DNA of 64,000 nucleotides. Origin: Nevskia sp. GTDB lineage: Bacteria; Pseudomonadota; Gammaproteobacteria; Nevskiales; Nevskiaceae. The notes under the pieces were generated by a model. The model saw only the letters and a list, made by a program, of their open reading frames with translations, searched no databases and had not been told where the DNA came from. Below, one piece after another: positions 16,192-25,047 of this stretch (its first letter is position 1; each line of letters opens with the position of its first letter). The stretch covers positions 80,430-144,429 of the forward strand of contig JADGHB010000002.1 in NCBI GenBank assembly GCA_019689635.1, in the 5' to 3' direction. The position numbers and the translations under genes were made by a program.

Positions 16192-17839
16192 CTGTTTGCG
16201 CGGGGTAAGCCGCAGCAGCAACAGCCCCGCCAGTACCGCCAGCAGACCGGGATCCACCGCGCCACCGCCCGAGGACGGGCTTCCGCCGGAGCCTCCCGAG
16301 GACGAGCCGCCGCCGCTGGAGCCGCCGGAAGACGAGCCTCCGCTAGACCCGCCGCCCGTGCCCGTCACGGTCAGCGTCGCCGAATTGCTGGCCGTTTCCG
16401 ACCCCTCGCAGGTCAGCGTATAGACGTGCGTGCCGGGCTGCGAGAACGGCCCCACCGTCATGGACCCGGACAGCGGCTGGCTGCCGCTCCAGTCGCCGCT
16501 GGCGTTGCAGATGCCGTTGTCGCCCACCTGCTGCCAGCTCAGGGTCGCGGTCTGCCCGGTCATGATGGTGCTCGGCGACACGCTGATGTCCACCGAATTG
16601 GGTGGCATGACGTGGGCCTTCGCGTAGCCTTGGATCTGCAACCCCGTGGAGGCCTGCGTGCAGGTCAGATAGTAGAAGTAATCTCCGGCCGGCGTATCGG
16701 CCGGGATGTGATAGCTGCCGGAAACCGGTTGTGGCCCGCTCCAAGCCCCGGAGGCCTGGCAGGAATCCGCGTTCTGGGTCGTCCAGTCGAAGGTGATCCC
16801 GAATTTGCCGGTGTGGAAACCCACATAGGCGTAATTCGTGACTTTGTTTGGCACCCCATTCACCGAATACGCGATGTACGGCCCGGTGGAGGCATAGCCG
16901 GCCGCCATGGTCGCTCCGGTCTTGCCCGGATCCAGCACCGCCGCGGCGTTGGCGTCGGCAAGCACGTTGCGCAGCGGGATGATGGTCGAAAGATTGGACG
17001 ACTGGTTGCCGTTCGGGTCGGTGTGCGTAAAGACCGCAGCCAGCAAACCGATGTCGTACAGATCGGAGTCGGTAGTACGGCGAGCCGCTCGTGCCAACCG
17101 TCACGCAGCCCTGGATCGGGTTGAAGCCGTAGAAATCCCCGTCCTCGATCGCCACGTTGCCATGGATGTACTGCATCTCGGGAATGGTGATCGTGCCGTT
17201 CGACGGAATCCCGGGGAAACCCAGGCTCGTGAGGTTGTCGCCGACGTTGATCGCCTGGGCCCCGGCGTCCCAGGCCGAGAAATAGGCCGTGGGCGGCGGA
17301 TGCTGCAGATCGTTGCCTACCAGGATGGCATAGTCGATCCCGGCGTCGTTAGGCGAATTCGCGTACGCCGCGAGCTTGAGCGTCTCCACTTCCCAGGGAT
17401 TGGCGGCGTCGCTCTCCACGAAGGGTCCGTTGGGTCCGCCGTAGTCGTACCAATACAGGTCCACCGGCACGTCCATGCCGATGGTGACGGTGCTGTAGGC
17501 CGAATCGACGCAATGACCCGCCGTGAGGATGCGGATCCCCTGATCGGAGGACCCCTGGGTCGAGGCCAGAAGCACCGCGCTGCAGCTAGAAACGCCCTTG
17601 TCGCCCTGGAAATCGATGCCCACGCTGCTCTTGACCCGTACGTCGTCCGGGGACAGCTTGGTGTAGGCCGGGATGAAATTCGCGGAGTTGAAACTGCAAT
17701 TCTCCGGGGCGTCCGCCAGCGCCGCCAGGGGCAGGCCCGCGAGCGCGCTCAAACCAAGACTCAGGGCCAGCCGCAGCCCCAGGTGCCCGGACAGTCCCGT
17801 ATCGGATCCAAAACCCGCGTACCGCTTCGCTTCGTCCAT
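16192..17839 (-). pseudogene. Frameshifted secreted trypsin-like serine protease with Ig-like repeats and GlyGly-CTERM-type anchor
   Basis: The N-terminal part (17839 to about 17072) has a signal peptide and a chymotrypsin-fold domain with the full triad: His109 (LTAGHC), Asp169 (GIDYAI) and Ser251 (GTSGSP). One extra base near 17071 then shifts the frame. In the new frame the protein continues as DSDLYDIGLLAAV, two Ig/PKD-like domains, a Gly/Ser-rich linker, a hydrophobic helix (VDPGLLAVLAGLLLLRL) and a basic end. That tail has the form of GlyGly-CTERM sorting signals found on type II-secreted proteins. No stop follows the basic end; a CAG at 16192-16194 may be a mutated TAG. Sequencing error is an alternative for the frameshift. 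A start at 17875 is also possible. Confidence 0.75.
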
Positions 17840-18315
17840 GGGAAGGTTCCACTGTTCGATCCTCGCCGGATCCATGAATAGATGACATTCGGGTCTTGGG
17901 GGACTCGGTCGCCCGCGGCCGAGGGCTGCAGGGATCGCCCGCTTGGGGCCTGGACGGCGAAGGAACGTACCATCCCCGCGATGACCCAAAGCCGCCGGTT
18001 GCCGGCGGCGTGCAAACTCAAAACCAGGACCACGCCAGGCGCGACCTTCTCGCTCGTACATCCGGGCATCGTCGGCCGGCGCCTCGTCGGCGATCGCCGA
18101 ACCCGTCAGCCCCGCGAAGAAAGCCCGCGTGTGCATCATGAACCCGCTCCCCCGATCGCCGCGATTCCCCCTGGACCGCTCGCGTGGGTTCGGCACGGCG
18201 CGACTGGAAATATACCGATTTCCCGTGCGCGGCTCCACGCGCGGGCGATCGATGGCCCCGCATGAAAAACCGCCCGCAACGATGCCGCGCGCGGCGAGGC
18301 AGGGTTCGGCTCCTG
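17840..18315. other. Long non-coding gap between protease pseudogene and rluC
   Basis: About 480 bp without a credible gene. It contains an 8-bp perfect hairpin, GCCGCCGG-TTG-CCGGCGGC, at 17991-18009. Read on the minus strand the hairpin is followed by TTTGGGT, so it may be a weak terminator for the rluC transcript. The promoter of the protease should lie at the 17,840-17,950 side, but no clear hexamers were seen. Confidence 0.5.
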
Positions 18316-19272
18316 CTACGACAAGCGCTCGAGAAACTCGCGCAGCTCGGCCGGCAGCGGCGCGCTGAGCTTGAGGCGCAGGAAGCCGTCCGCGGCCGGC
18401 AGATCCAGGAAATGGGCGTGGAGAAACAGCCGGCGCAAACCCAGCGCGCGCAGGGGGCGGTGCTGTTCGCGCGTACCGTATTTGCGGTCGCCGGCCACCG
18501 GATGGCCCAGCGCCGCCGCGTGCACGCGGATCTGGTGGGTGCGGCCGGAGGCGATCTCGACCTCGCACAGGGTCGCGTCGCGGTATTGGGCTTGCGGGAC
18601 GAAGCGCGAGCGGGAGGGCTTGCCCTCTTCCTCGTCGATGGCGACGTAGCGCTCGCCGCCGCCGAGCCGGTTCTTGACCAGCGCGGCATCGACCTCGCGC
18701 GGCCCTGCCAGCCGCCCGGCCAGCAGCGCGAAATAGCGCTTGTGCGCGAGGCCGGCGCGGAACGCGGCCTGTGCGCGCAGCAGCGCCGGCCGCGACTTGG
18801 CCAGCAGCAGCACGCCGCTGGTGTCGCGGTCCAGCCGATGGGCGAGTTCCAGGAAGGGATGACGCCCTGCGCCGCGCAGGGCCTCGATCACGCCGAACGG
18901 CACGCCGCTGCCGCCGTGCGAAGCCAGGCCCGCTGGCTTGTCCAGCGCCAGGTAGTCGGCGTCCTCGTGGACCACGGCGGCGCGCAGGCGCTCGAGCAGG
19001 GCATCGGGCGCGCGGATCGGCGCGCGGCGCTCGGTGAGGCGCACCGGCGGGATGCGCACTTCCTCGCCCTCGGCCAGCCGGCGGTCGGGACGCGCCCGGC
19101 CGCCGTCCACCCGCACCTGGCCGGAGCGCAGCAGGCGATAGACGTGCGATTTCGGCACGCCGGGCAGGCGCCGCAGCAGCCAGTTGTCGATGCGCTGGCC
19201 GGCTTCGGCGGCGGCGACCGCCAGCTTGCGCACCTGCGGCGGGCGGGCGGCGGGCGAGTTTTCTTTGGCCAT
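18316..19272 (-). CDS. rluC: RluC, 23S rRNA pseudouridine synthase
   Basis: The 318-residue enzyme has an N-terminal S4 RNA-binding domain (about residues 20-80) and an RluA-type catalytic domain with the HRLDRDTSGVLLLAKS motif holding the catalytic Asp. RluC converts U955, U2504 and U2580 of E. coli 23S rRNA to pseudouridine. It is divergent from rne across a 405-bp gap, the conserved rluC-rne arrangement that supports RluC over RluD. In relatives a HAD phosphatase usually follows directly; here the accessory island intervenes. Confidence 0.93.
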   Translation of the reverse strand: MAKENSPAARPPQVRKLAVAAAEAGQRIDNWLLRRLPGVPKSHVYRLLRSGQVRVDGGRARPDRRLAEGEEVRIPPVRLTERRAPIRAPDALLERLRAAVVHEDADYLALDKPAGLASHGGSGVPFGVIEALRGAGRHPFLELAHRLDRDTSGVLLLAKSRPALLRAQAAFRAGLAHKRYFALLAGRLAGPREVDAALVKNRLGGGERYVAIDEEEGKPSRSRFVPQAQYRDATLCEVEIASGRTHQIRVHAAALGHPVAGDRKYGTREQHRPLRALGLRRLFLHAHFLDLPAADGFLRLKLSAPLPAELREFLERLS

Positions 19273-19677
19273 CGGGCGGGCGCCTCGAAACCGGCGCGGG
19301 GTTTCCTTCGATGTTTATGATCGCAAAGCGAAACTACCGCTTTGCCTCGGGCTGTGGCACACTTGTCCGGCCCGGACGGCAGTCCGGGCGGGCCGCGACC
19401 CGTGTACAGCACGCAGCGGCCGGGCGCGCGGGGCCATGGTAACAGACCGCCGCGACCGCGCCCGCAAGCCATTTCCGTGCCCTTCGCCGACGAAGGGCGT
19501 TTTTCCAGACCACCACGTTCCCGCGCGAGGCGGGGATGATGATCAAGCCGAATCCAAGCCCTACGGGTACGATTTCAGGAACGATCGAGGCGCGCATTGG
19601 CACGAAGCCAAGCACGGCGCGCGCCGCATCCCGTCGTCGATGCCTCCTGCGGTCGAGCGTCCACCGAGACCGCCACA
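19273..19677 (+). promoter_or_regulatory. Structured rne leader / rluC-rne divergent region
   Basis: The 405-bp gap holds three perfect hairpins: GCAAAGCG/CGCTTTGC at 19323-19345, GCCCGGAC/GTCCGGGC at 19370-19389 and GCCCTTCG-CCGA-CGAAGGGC at 19479-19498, the last followed by GTTTTT. A long, folded 5' leader is the known means of RNase E autoregulation in Enterobacteria (rne5 element), and a second rne leader class has also been described. Here the number of hairpins is similar but the sequence is not enterobacterial. The third hairpin looks like an intrinsic terminator about 170 nt before the start codon. Autoregulation is inferred. Confidence 0.65.
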
Positions 19678-22215
19678 ATGAAAAGAATCCTCATCAACGC
19701 CACCCAGCGCGAAGAGCTGCGCGTGGCGATCGTCGACGGCCAGAAGCTCTACGACCTCGACATCGAACTGGCCTCGCGCGAACAGCGCAAGTCCAACGTC
19801 TATAAGGGCAAGATCACCCGCGTCGAGCCCAGCCTCGAAGCCTGCTTCGTCGATTACGGCGCCGAGCGCCACGGCTTCTTGCCGTTCAAGGAGATCAGCC
19901 GCGAATACTTGAACGGCGAAGGCCGCGGAATCCGCGACCAGATCCGCGAAGGCGCCGAGCTGATCGTCCAGGTCGAGAAGGAGGAGCGCGGCAACAAAGG
20001 CGCGGCGCTGACCACCTACGCCAGCCTCGCCGGCCGCTACCTGGTGTTGATGCCCAACAATCCGCGCGCCGGCGGCATCTCGCGCCGGGTCGAAGGCGAA
20101 GAACGCGAGGAAGCCAAGGAAGCGCTCAACGCGCTCCAGCTCCCCGAGGGCATGGGCGTGATCGTGCGCACCAACGGCATCGGCCGCAGCACGGCCGAGC
20201 TGCAGGCCGACCTCGACCAGCTCGTGGACATCTGGAAGCGCATCGTCGAGGCCGCGCGCGAACGGCCGGCGCCGTTTTTGATCTACCAGGAAAACAACGT
20301 GGTGCTGCGCGCGTTGCGCGATTACCTGCGGCCCGACATCGGCGAGGTGATCGTCGACAATGCCGAAATTTACGAGCAGGCGCGCGCGCAGATGGAGCGC
20401 TCGATGCCGGCCGAACTCGGCAAGCTCAAGCTGTACCGCGACGACATCCCGCTGTTCTCGCGCTACCAGGTGGAAAGCCAGATCGAATCGGCCCACGAGC
20501 GCCAGGTGCGCCTGCCCTCCGGCGGCTCCATCGTCATCGACCACGCCGAGGCGCTGACCGCCATCGACATCAACTCGGCCAAGGCCACCGGCGGCGCGGG
20601 CATCGAGGAAACCGCGCTGCAGACCAACCTGGAGGCGGCCGAGGAGATCGCGCGCCAGCTGCGCCTGCGCGACCTGGGCGGCCTGATCGTGATCGACTTC
20701 ATCGACATGGCCAGCGGCAAGAACCAGCGCGAGGTGGAAAAACGCCTGGCCGAGGCCTGCAGCGCCGACCGCGCGCGCGTTCAGCTCGGCCGCCTGTCAC
20801 GCTTCGGATTGCTGGAGATGAGCCGCCAGCGCCTGCGGCCCTCGCTGTCCGAGCACACCCAGATCCCCTGCCCGCGCTGCCAAGGTCGCGGCCAGATCCG
20901 TTCGGTGGAATCCCTGGCCTTGTCGGTGCTGCGCCTGATCGAGGAAGAGTGCATGAAGGACCGCACCGGCCGCGTCATCGCCCAGTTGCCGGTGGACGTC
21001 GCCACCTTCCTGCTCAACGAAAAGCGCGCGGTGCTCTCGGAGCTGGAGTCGCGCTACCTGGTCACCGTCACCCTCGTCCCCAACGAGACGCTGGAATCGC
21101 CCAATTTCCAGATCACGCGCGTGCGCGTGGATCACTTGCAGCAGGACAACAACGCCGCGCTGTCTTACCGCATCGCCGAGGATTTCGCGGCCGAGTCGCG
21201 CGCGGCCCTGACGCCGGGCGCTCCGGCGGCCCGGCCGGCAGCCGAACCGGCGGTCAAGCCGCTGCTGCCCGCCGCGCCGGCACCGGCACCGATACCGGCG
21301 CTGCAGCCGGCGACGCGGGAAAGCTTCTGGCAGCGGCTGCTGCGCTGGCTGGGCTTCGGTCCGCGCAGCGCCACGCCCGCACCGGCGCCGATCGACGCCC
21401 AACCCCTGCCGCGGCCCAGACCGGCCGAGTCCGCACAAGCCGCGCGGCTGCCGCAGCCGCCGCGCGCGGAACAAGCGCGGCGTGAATCTCGCGGCGAGAA
21501 CCGCGCCTCCGAGCGCGGCGAACAACGCACTCAGCCGCAGCGACGCGAACGCCCGGAGCCACGCGGGCCGCAACGCGGACCAGCCCAAGGCGCGGGAGCG
21601 CCGCAGAACCAGAACCAGAACCAGCGCCCACAGCCGCCGCGTGCCGGCAGCGAGCCACGCCCGCAGGCAGCCGCGAACGCCTCGAGCCCCGAGAGCGTCG
21701 CCGGCGAACACCGCGAAGGCGGACGGCGCCGCCGCGGTCGTCGCGGCCGCGGGCGCGGGCGCGGCGAAGGACAAGCTCAGCAAGCGCAGACGGCGACGCA
21801 ACAGCCCGCGGCTGGGACGCCCGCGCCTCGCCCCGAATCCGCTGAACCCGCATTCCCGCAGGAAACCGCGCCGGCCAAGGCCGACGGCGTGGGATCCGCC
21901 GCGGGCGCATCCCGGCGCGCCGAAACGCCGACCGAAGCCGCCTCCGCGCACGAGCGCGCCCAGTCCGCGCCGCAGGGCGAACTGAGTCGGCCCGCGCCAC
22001 CGCGCGTGCCGGAACCCGCAGCCGACCCGGCCTCGGTCGCTGCGGCTCGGACGCCGCCGACTTCGCCGCCGGCCGTGCCCCACGACGGCGAAACGCCGGT
22101 CGAAGCGCGGCGGGATCCTCAGCCGCCATCGCCGCCGCCATCGCGGCCGGAGTCGCCAGCGGCGTCCACGACTCCCGACGCGCCGGCTCAAGAGACCACG
22201 CGCAGCGAGGCTTGA
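19678..22215 (+). CDS. rne: Ribonuclease E
   Basis: The 845-residue endoribonuclease starts [20 protein letters not shown]. The catalytic half contains an S1 domain (about residues 36-125), the RNase H-like and DNase I-like folds with the metal-binding Asp of IVIDFIDM, and the Zn-link CPRC (about residue 401). The C-terminal half, from about residue 500, is disordered and rich in Pro, Ala and Arg, with an [12 protein letters not shown]-binding patch around residues 685-700. This half should organise the degradosome. The earlier in-frame start is rejected because homology begins at the ATG at 19678. The gene lies next to lipid A genes, as in other xanthomonad-like genomes. Confidence 0.96.
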   Translation: MKRILINATQREELRVAIVDGQKLYDLDIELASREQRKSNVYKGKITRVEPSLEACFVDYGAERHGFLPFKEISREYLNGEGRGIRDQIREGAELIVQVEKEERGNKGAALTTYASLAGRYLVLMPNNPRAGGISRRVEGEEREEAKEALNALQLPEGMGVIVRTNGIGRSTAELQADLDQLVDIWKRIVEAARERPAPFLIYQENNVVLRALRDYLRPDIGEVIVDNAEIYEQARAQMERSMPAELGKLKLYRDDIPLFSRYQVESQIESAHERQVRLPSGGSIVIDHAEALTAIDINSAKATGGAGIEETALQTNLEAAEEIARQLRLRDLGGLIVIDFIDMASGKNQREVEKRLAEACSADRARVQLGRLSRFGLLEMSRQRLRPSLSEHTQIPCPRCQGRGQIRSVESLALSVLRLIEEECMKDRTGRVIAQLPVDVATFLLNEKRAVLSELESRYLVTVTLVPNETLESPNFQITRVRVDHLQQDNNAALSYRIAEDFAAESRAALTPGAPAARPAAEPAVKPLLPAAPAPAPIPALQPATRESFWQRLLRWLGFGPRSATPAPAPIDAQPLPRPRPAESAQAARLPQPPRAEQARRESRGENRASERGEQRTQPQRRERPEPRGPQRGPAQGAGAPQNQNQNQRPQPPRAGSEPRPQAAANASSPESVAGEHREGGRRRRGRRGRGRGRGEGQAQQAQTATQQPAAGTPAPRPESAEPAFPQETAPAKADGVGSAAGASRRAETPTEAASAHERAQSAPQGELSRPAPPRVPEPAADPASVAAARTPPTSPPAVPHDGETPVEARRDPQPPSPPPSRPESPAASTTPDAPAQETTRSEA

Positions 22216-22397
22216 GATTCCGCAGCGGCGCCTGCGCCTCTCGCGACGCTGAGTTCTTGTAGTCGGTACGTCACCGTCCTTGGCGCAACGGCCTCGTTTC
22301 GTTCAACCCAGCCCGACCCTCCATGGCCGGGCGTTGGCGTTCGCACGGCTTGCCGCCGGCAAGCCGCAAGCGCGAATGCTCGCCTGTGCTCGCGTCG
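22216..22397. repeat. rne 3' gap with REP-like element, copy B
   Basis: A 25-bp head at 22311-22335 matches the head of the element at 14882 in 21 of 25 positions. It is followed by a perfect 10-bp stem, CGGCTTGCCG/CGGCAAGCCG, at 22346-22366 around a single base. The gap separates rne from a convergent phosphatase gene, and the stem-loop could also act as a bidirectional transcription end. Confidence 0.55.
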
Positions 22398-23078
22398 CTA
22401 TTCTCGCTTCAGCACGCGATCGACGATCTGGCGCGCCCACCAGCTTTCGTGGAACGAGGCGCGCACCGCCTCGCGATCGTAATCGCGTTCGATCCAGCTC
22501 AGGAAATCGACGCCGCGCGCGTCGCGCGCCACGCGGTAGCACTCGAAGAAGTGGTCGAGGATGCCGGTCTTGGCCTGGCGCACGTGGCCGTAAGGCCAGA
22601 AACGCAGTTCGCGCAGCGCGCGTTCCAACGGCTGCTTTTCCTCCAGCATCAGGTAAATCGCGCTGGCCAGGCCGGCGCGGTCCGCGCCGGACTTGCAGTG
22701 CACCCAAAGCGGCCGCGGCAGCTCGCGGAACAGTTGCGCCAGGCGCAGCACCTGCTCGCGCGAGGGCGCGTCGCGCGAACCGATCGGGAAATGCACGAGC
22801 CGCAGGCCCAGTTCGGCGCACAGCTCGCGCTCGAGCCGGTTGGAACCGATATGCGCCTCGTCGCCGCGCAGACTGAGCACGGCGCGCACGCCGGCGCGCG
22901 CGCCGGCGCGCAACTGGTGGGGCAAGGGATGACTGGAACGGTAAAAGCCGGGCGCCACCTGCCGGCGCGTGTTGAACCAGTAGCGGAACACGGCGTGGTC
23001 GGCGAACAGCATGTGCAGCCAGGCGCGCAGCCGCTGGCCGCGCGTCAAGCGGGGAGCGCGCGCGGCGGCGTCGTTCAC
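22398..23078 (-). CDS. Protein tyrosine/dual-specificity phosphatase-like protein
   Basis: The 226-residue protein has the PTP signature HCX5R as HCKSGADR (residues 127-134) and an upstream loop, SLRGDE, consistent with the acidic WPD-type region. It should hydrolyse a phosphate ester, on protein or lipid. A homologous gene follows kdsB in xanthomonad-like genomes, and in other bacteria related lipid phosphatases act on lipid A or Kdo precursors, so a role in LPS is plausible but unproven. Its start overlaps the stop of kdsB by 4 nt (ATGA), so it is part of the msbA-lpxK-kdsB operon. Confidence 0.8.
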   Translation of the reverse strand: MNDAAARAPRLTRGQRLRAWLHMLFADHAVFRYWFNTRRQVAPGFYRSSHPLPHQLRAGARAGVRAVLSLRGDEAHIGSNRLERELCAELGLRLVHFPIGSRDAPSREQVLRLAQLFRELPRPLWVHCKSGADRAGLASAIYLMLEEKQPLERALRELRFWPYGHVRQAKTGILDHFFECYRVARDARGVDFLSWIERDYDREAVRASFHESWWARQIVDRVLKRE

Positions 23079-23830
23079 CGGCGGTGCGCCTCGAGCCGCG
23101 CCGCGACTGCGGCGAGATCGGCCTCGGTGTCCACGCCGGGCGGGACTTCGAGCTCGGTCACGCCGACGCGGATCGCCATGCCGTGCGCGAGCGCGCGCAG
23201 TTGCTCCAGGAGCTCGCAGTCCTCCAGCGGCGCATGCGGCAGTCGCGCCAGGCGCGTGAGCGCGCCGACGCGGTAGGCATACAAGCCGATGTGACGCAGC
23301 GCGAGCGCTGGTGGCTGGGCGTCACCGCCGTCGCGCGGCCAGGGAATCGGCGCGCGGGAAAAATACAGCGCGTGCCCGCGCGCATCGCACACTACTTTGA
23401 CGACGTTGGGATCGAGCCACTGCGCACGCGTGTCGATGCGGTGCGCCGCGGTGGCGATCTCGGCCTGGGGATCCTCGGCCAGCCATTGGGCGGTCGCGCG
23501 GATCAGCGCGGGCGGCATCAGCGGCTCGTCGCCCTGCAGGTTGACCACCAGGCTGTCCTCGCGCCAGCCGGCCTCGCGCGCGACCTGCTCCACGCGATCG
23601 GTGCCGGAGCGATGGTCGGCGGAGGTCAGGCGCGCATCGGCGCCGAACGCGCGACAGGCGGCAAGGACTTCTTCGGCGTCGGTGGCGACGATCACTTCCT
23701 CCGCGCCCGAGGCGCAGCCCGCCTCCCACACCCAGTGCAGCAGCGGCCGGCCGGCCAGTTCGCGCAGCACCTTGCGCGGCAAGCGGGTGGAGGACAGCCG
23801 CGCCGGGATGACGAGCTTGAAGGCGGTCAC
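23075..23830 (-). CDS. kdsB: KdsB, CMP-Kdo synthetase
   Basis: The 251-residue cytidylyltransferase activates Kdo with CTP for addition to lipid A. The N-terminal VIPARLSSTRLPRK nucleotide-binding motif, the DxxxV region and the NLQGDEPLM motif are intact. It is between the Trm112-like gene (13-nt gap) and the phosphatase (4-nt overlap) in an operon with lpxK and msbA, all serving LPS assembly in the cytoplasm and inner membrane. Confidence 0.96.
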   Translation of the reverse strand: MTAFKLVIPARLSSTRLPRKVLRELAGRPLLHWVWEAGCASGAEEVIVATDAEEVLAACRAFGADARLTSADHRSGTDRVEQVAREAGWREDSLVVNLQGDEPLMPPALIRATAQWLAEDPQAEIATAAHRIDTRAQWLDPNVVKVVCDARGHALYFSRAPIPWPRDGGDAQPPALALRHIGLYAYRVGALTRLARLPHAPLEDCELLEQLRALAHGMAIRVGVTELEVPPGVDTEADLAAVAARLEAHRR

Positions 23831-23843
23831 GCGGCCGAGACGG

Positions 23844-24032
23844 TCAGCGCTTCGCGCCGAGTTCTTCGTCGGTGAGCGGGCGCGCTTCTTCCTCCAGCAT
23901 CACCGGAATGCCGTCGCGCACCGGATAGGCCAGGCGCGAGGCGCGGCACCAGAGTTCCTGACGCTCGGGATGCCATTCCAGCGGCGCCTTGGTGACCGGG
24001 CAGACCAGGATGTCGAGCAGGCGTTTATCCAT
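23844..24032 (-). CDS. Trm112-family (YcaR-like) small protein
   Basis: The 62-residue protein begins [20 protein letters not shown] and matches the Trm112/YcaR zinc-ribbon family. Only one clear cysteine of the first pair (CPVTK) and one later Cys remain, so zinc binding may be lost, which is common in this family. The start at 24032 is chosen by homology and overlaps lpxK by 8 nt. It is consistently located between lpxK and kdsB in Gammaproteobacteria. The role is unknown. Confidence 0.9.
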   Translation of the reverse strand: MDKRLLDILVCPVTKAPLEWHPERQELWCRASRLAYPVRDGIPVMLEEEARPLTDEELGAKR

Positions 24033-25029
24033 GAGCGGCGTCGAAGGCGTCGAACACGCGATCGAGCCATTGTCGCACAGCCGCGGCGTCCCCGGCGGAC
24101 AGCTCCGCACGCGCCGGCACGCACCACCAGTCCGGCCGCGCGAAGGCGAGGCACTTGACCGCGTCCTTTTCGGTCATCAACACCGGCAAGCCGTCGTCGT
24201 AGGCCAGATCCGCCGCCGCGTAGCGGTGATGATCGGCAAACGGATGCTCGATGGGCTGCAGCCCGGCGGCACGCAGCGCGGCGAAGAAGCGCGGCGGATG
24301 GCCGATGCCGGCCACCGCGTGCACGCGTCGTCCTGCGAAACGCGCCAACGGCCGGCGCTCGCCGTCGCGCAGCGAGACGGCCTCGTTGAGGCGCAGATGC
24401 AGGTCCACGCACGGCGCCAGCGCCGTGCGCCAACCGCCGCCGTTGACCACCACGAAGTTCACCTCGGACAGCCGCGCCGGCGGCTCGCGCAGCGGCCCGG
24501 CCGGGAGCAAGGCGCCGTTGCCCAGACCGCGCGCGCCGTCCACCACGCAGATTTCCAGGTCGCGCGCCAGGCGGTAGTGCTGCAGGCCGTCGTCGGCGAC
24601 GATCACGTCCACCGCGCCGGAGTCCAGCAGCAGACGCGCGGCGGCCACGCGATCCGGCGCCACCGCCACCGGCACACCCAGGCGCCGGGCCAGCAGCGCC
24701 GGCTCGTCGCCACATCGCGCGGGATCGGTGTGTTGCGTGACGCGCAGCGGATCGCGACCCGGCCGTCCGCCGTAGCCGCGGCTGACGACGCCCGGCTTGC
24801 GGCCGCGCGCGCGCAGGGTTTCCACCAGCCACATCACGAAAGGCGTTTTGCCGGTGCCGCCGAGGGCGAGATTGCCGACCACGATCACCGGCGCCGGCAG
24901 ACGCACCGCCTGCCTTTTGCGCCGCGCGGCCACGCCTTGCGCGACCGCGCCGTAGAGCGCCGCCAGCGGCCGCAGGAATCGCGGCGGCGGCGTTTGCGCG
25001 TACCAGCGCCGCTCCAGCCAGTTGCGCAT
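24025..25029 (-). CDS. lpxK: LpxK, tetraacyldisaccharide 4'-kinase
   Basis: The 334-residue membrane-associated kinase phosphorylates the 4' position of the lipid A disaccharide. The P-loop [14 protein letters not shown] is at residues 50-63, after a hydrophobic N-terminal region, and further conserved blocks such as SRGYGG and the [12 protein letters not shown] stretch are present. It follows msbA with an 18-bp gap and overlaps the Trm112-like gene, forming an LPS operon. Confidence 0.95.
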   Translation of the reverse strand: MRNWLERRWYAQTPPPRFLRPLAALYGAVAQGVAARRKRQAVRLPAPVIVVGNLALGGTGKTPFVMWLVETLRARGRKPGVVSRGYGGRPGRDPLRVTQHTDPARCGDEPALLARRLGVPVAVAPDRVAAARLLLDSGAVDVIVADDGLQHYRLARDLEICVVDGARGLGNGALLPAGPLREPPARLSEVNFVVVNGGGWRTALAPCVDLHLRLNEAVSLRDGERRPLARFAGRRVHAVAGIGHPPRFFAALRAAGLQPIEHPFADHHRYAAADLAYDDGLPVLMTEKDAVKCLAFARPDWWCVPARAELSAGDAAAVRQWLDRVFDAFDAAHG

Positions 25030-25047
25030 CGGTCGTGACGGCGCGGC

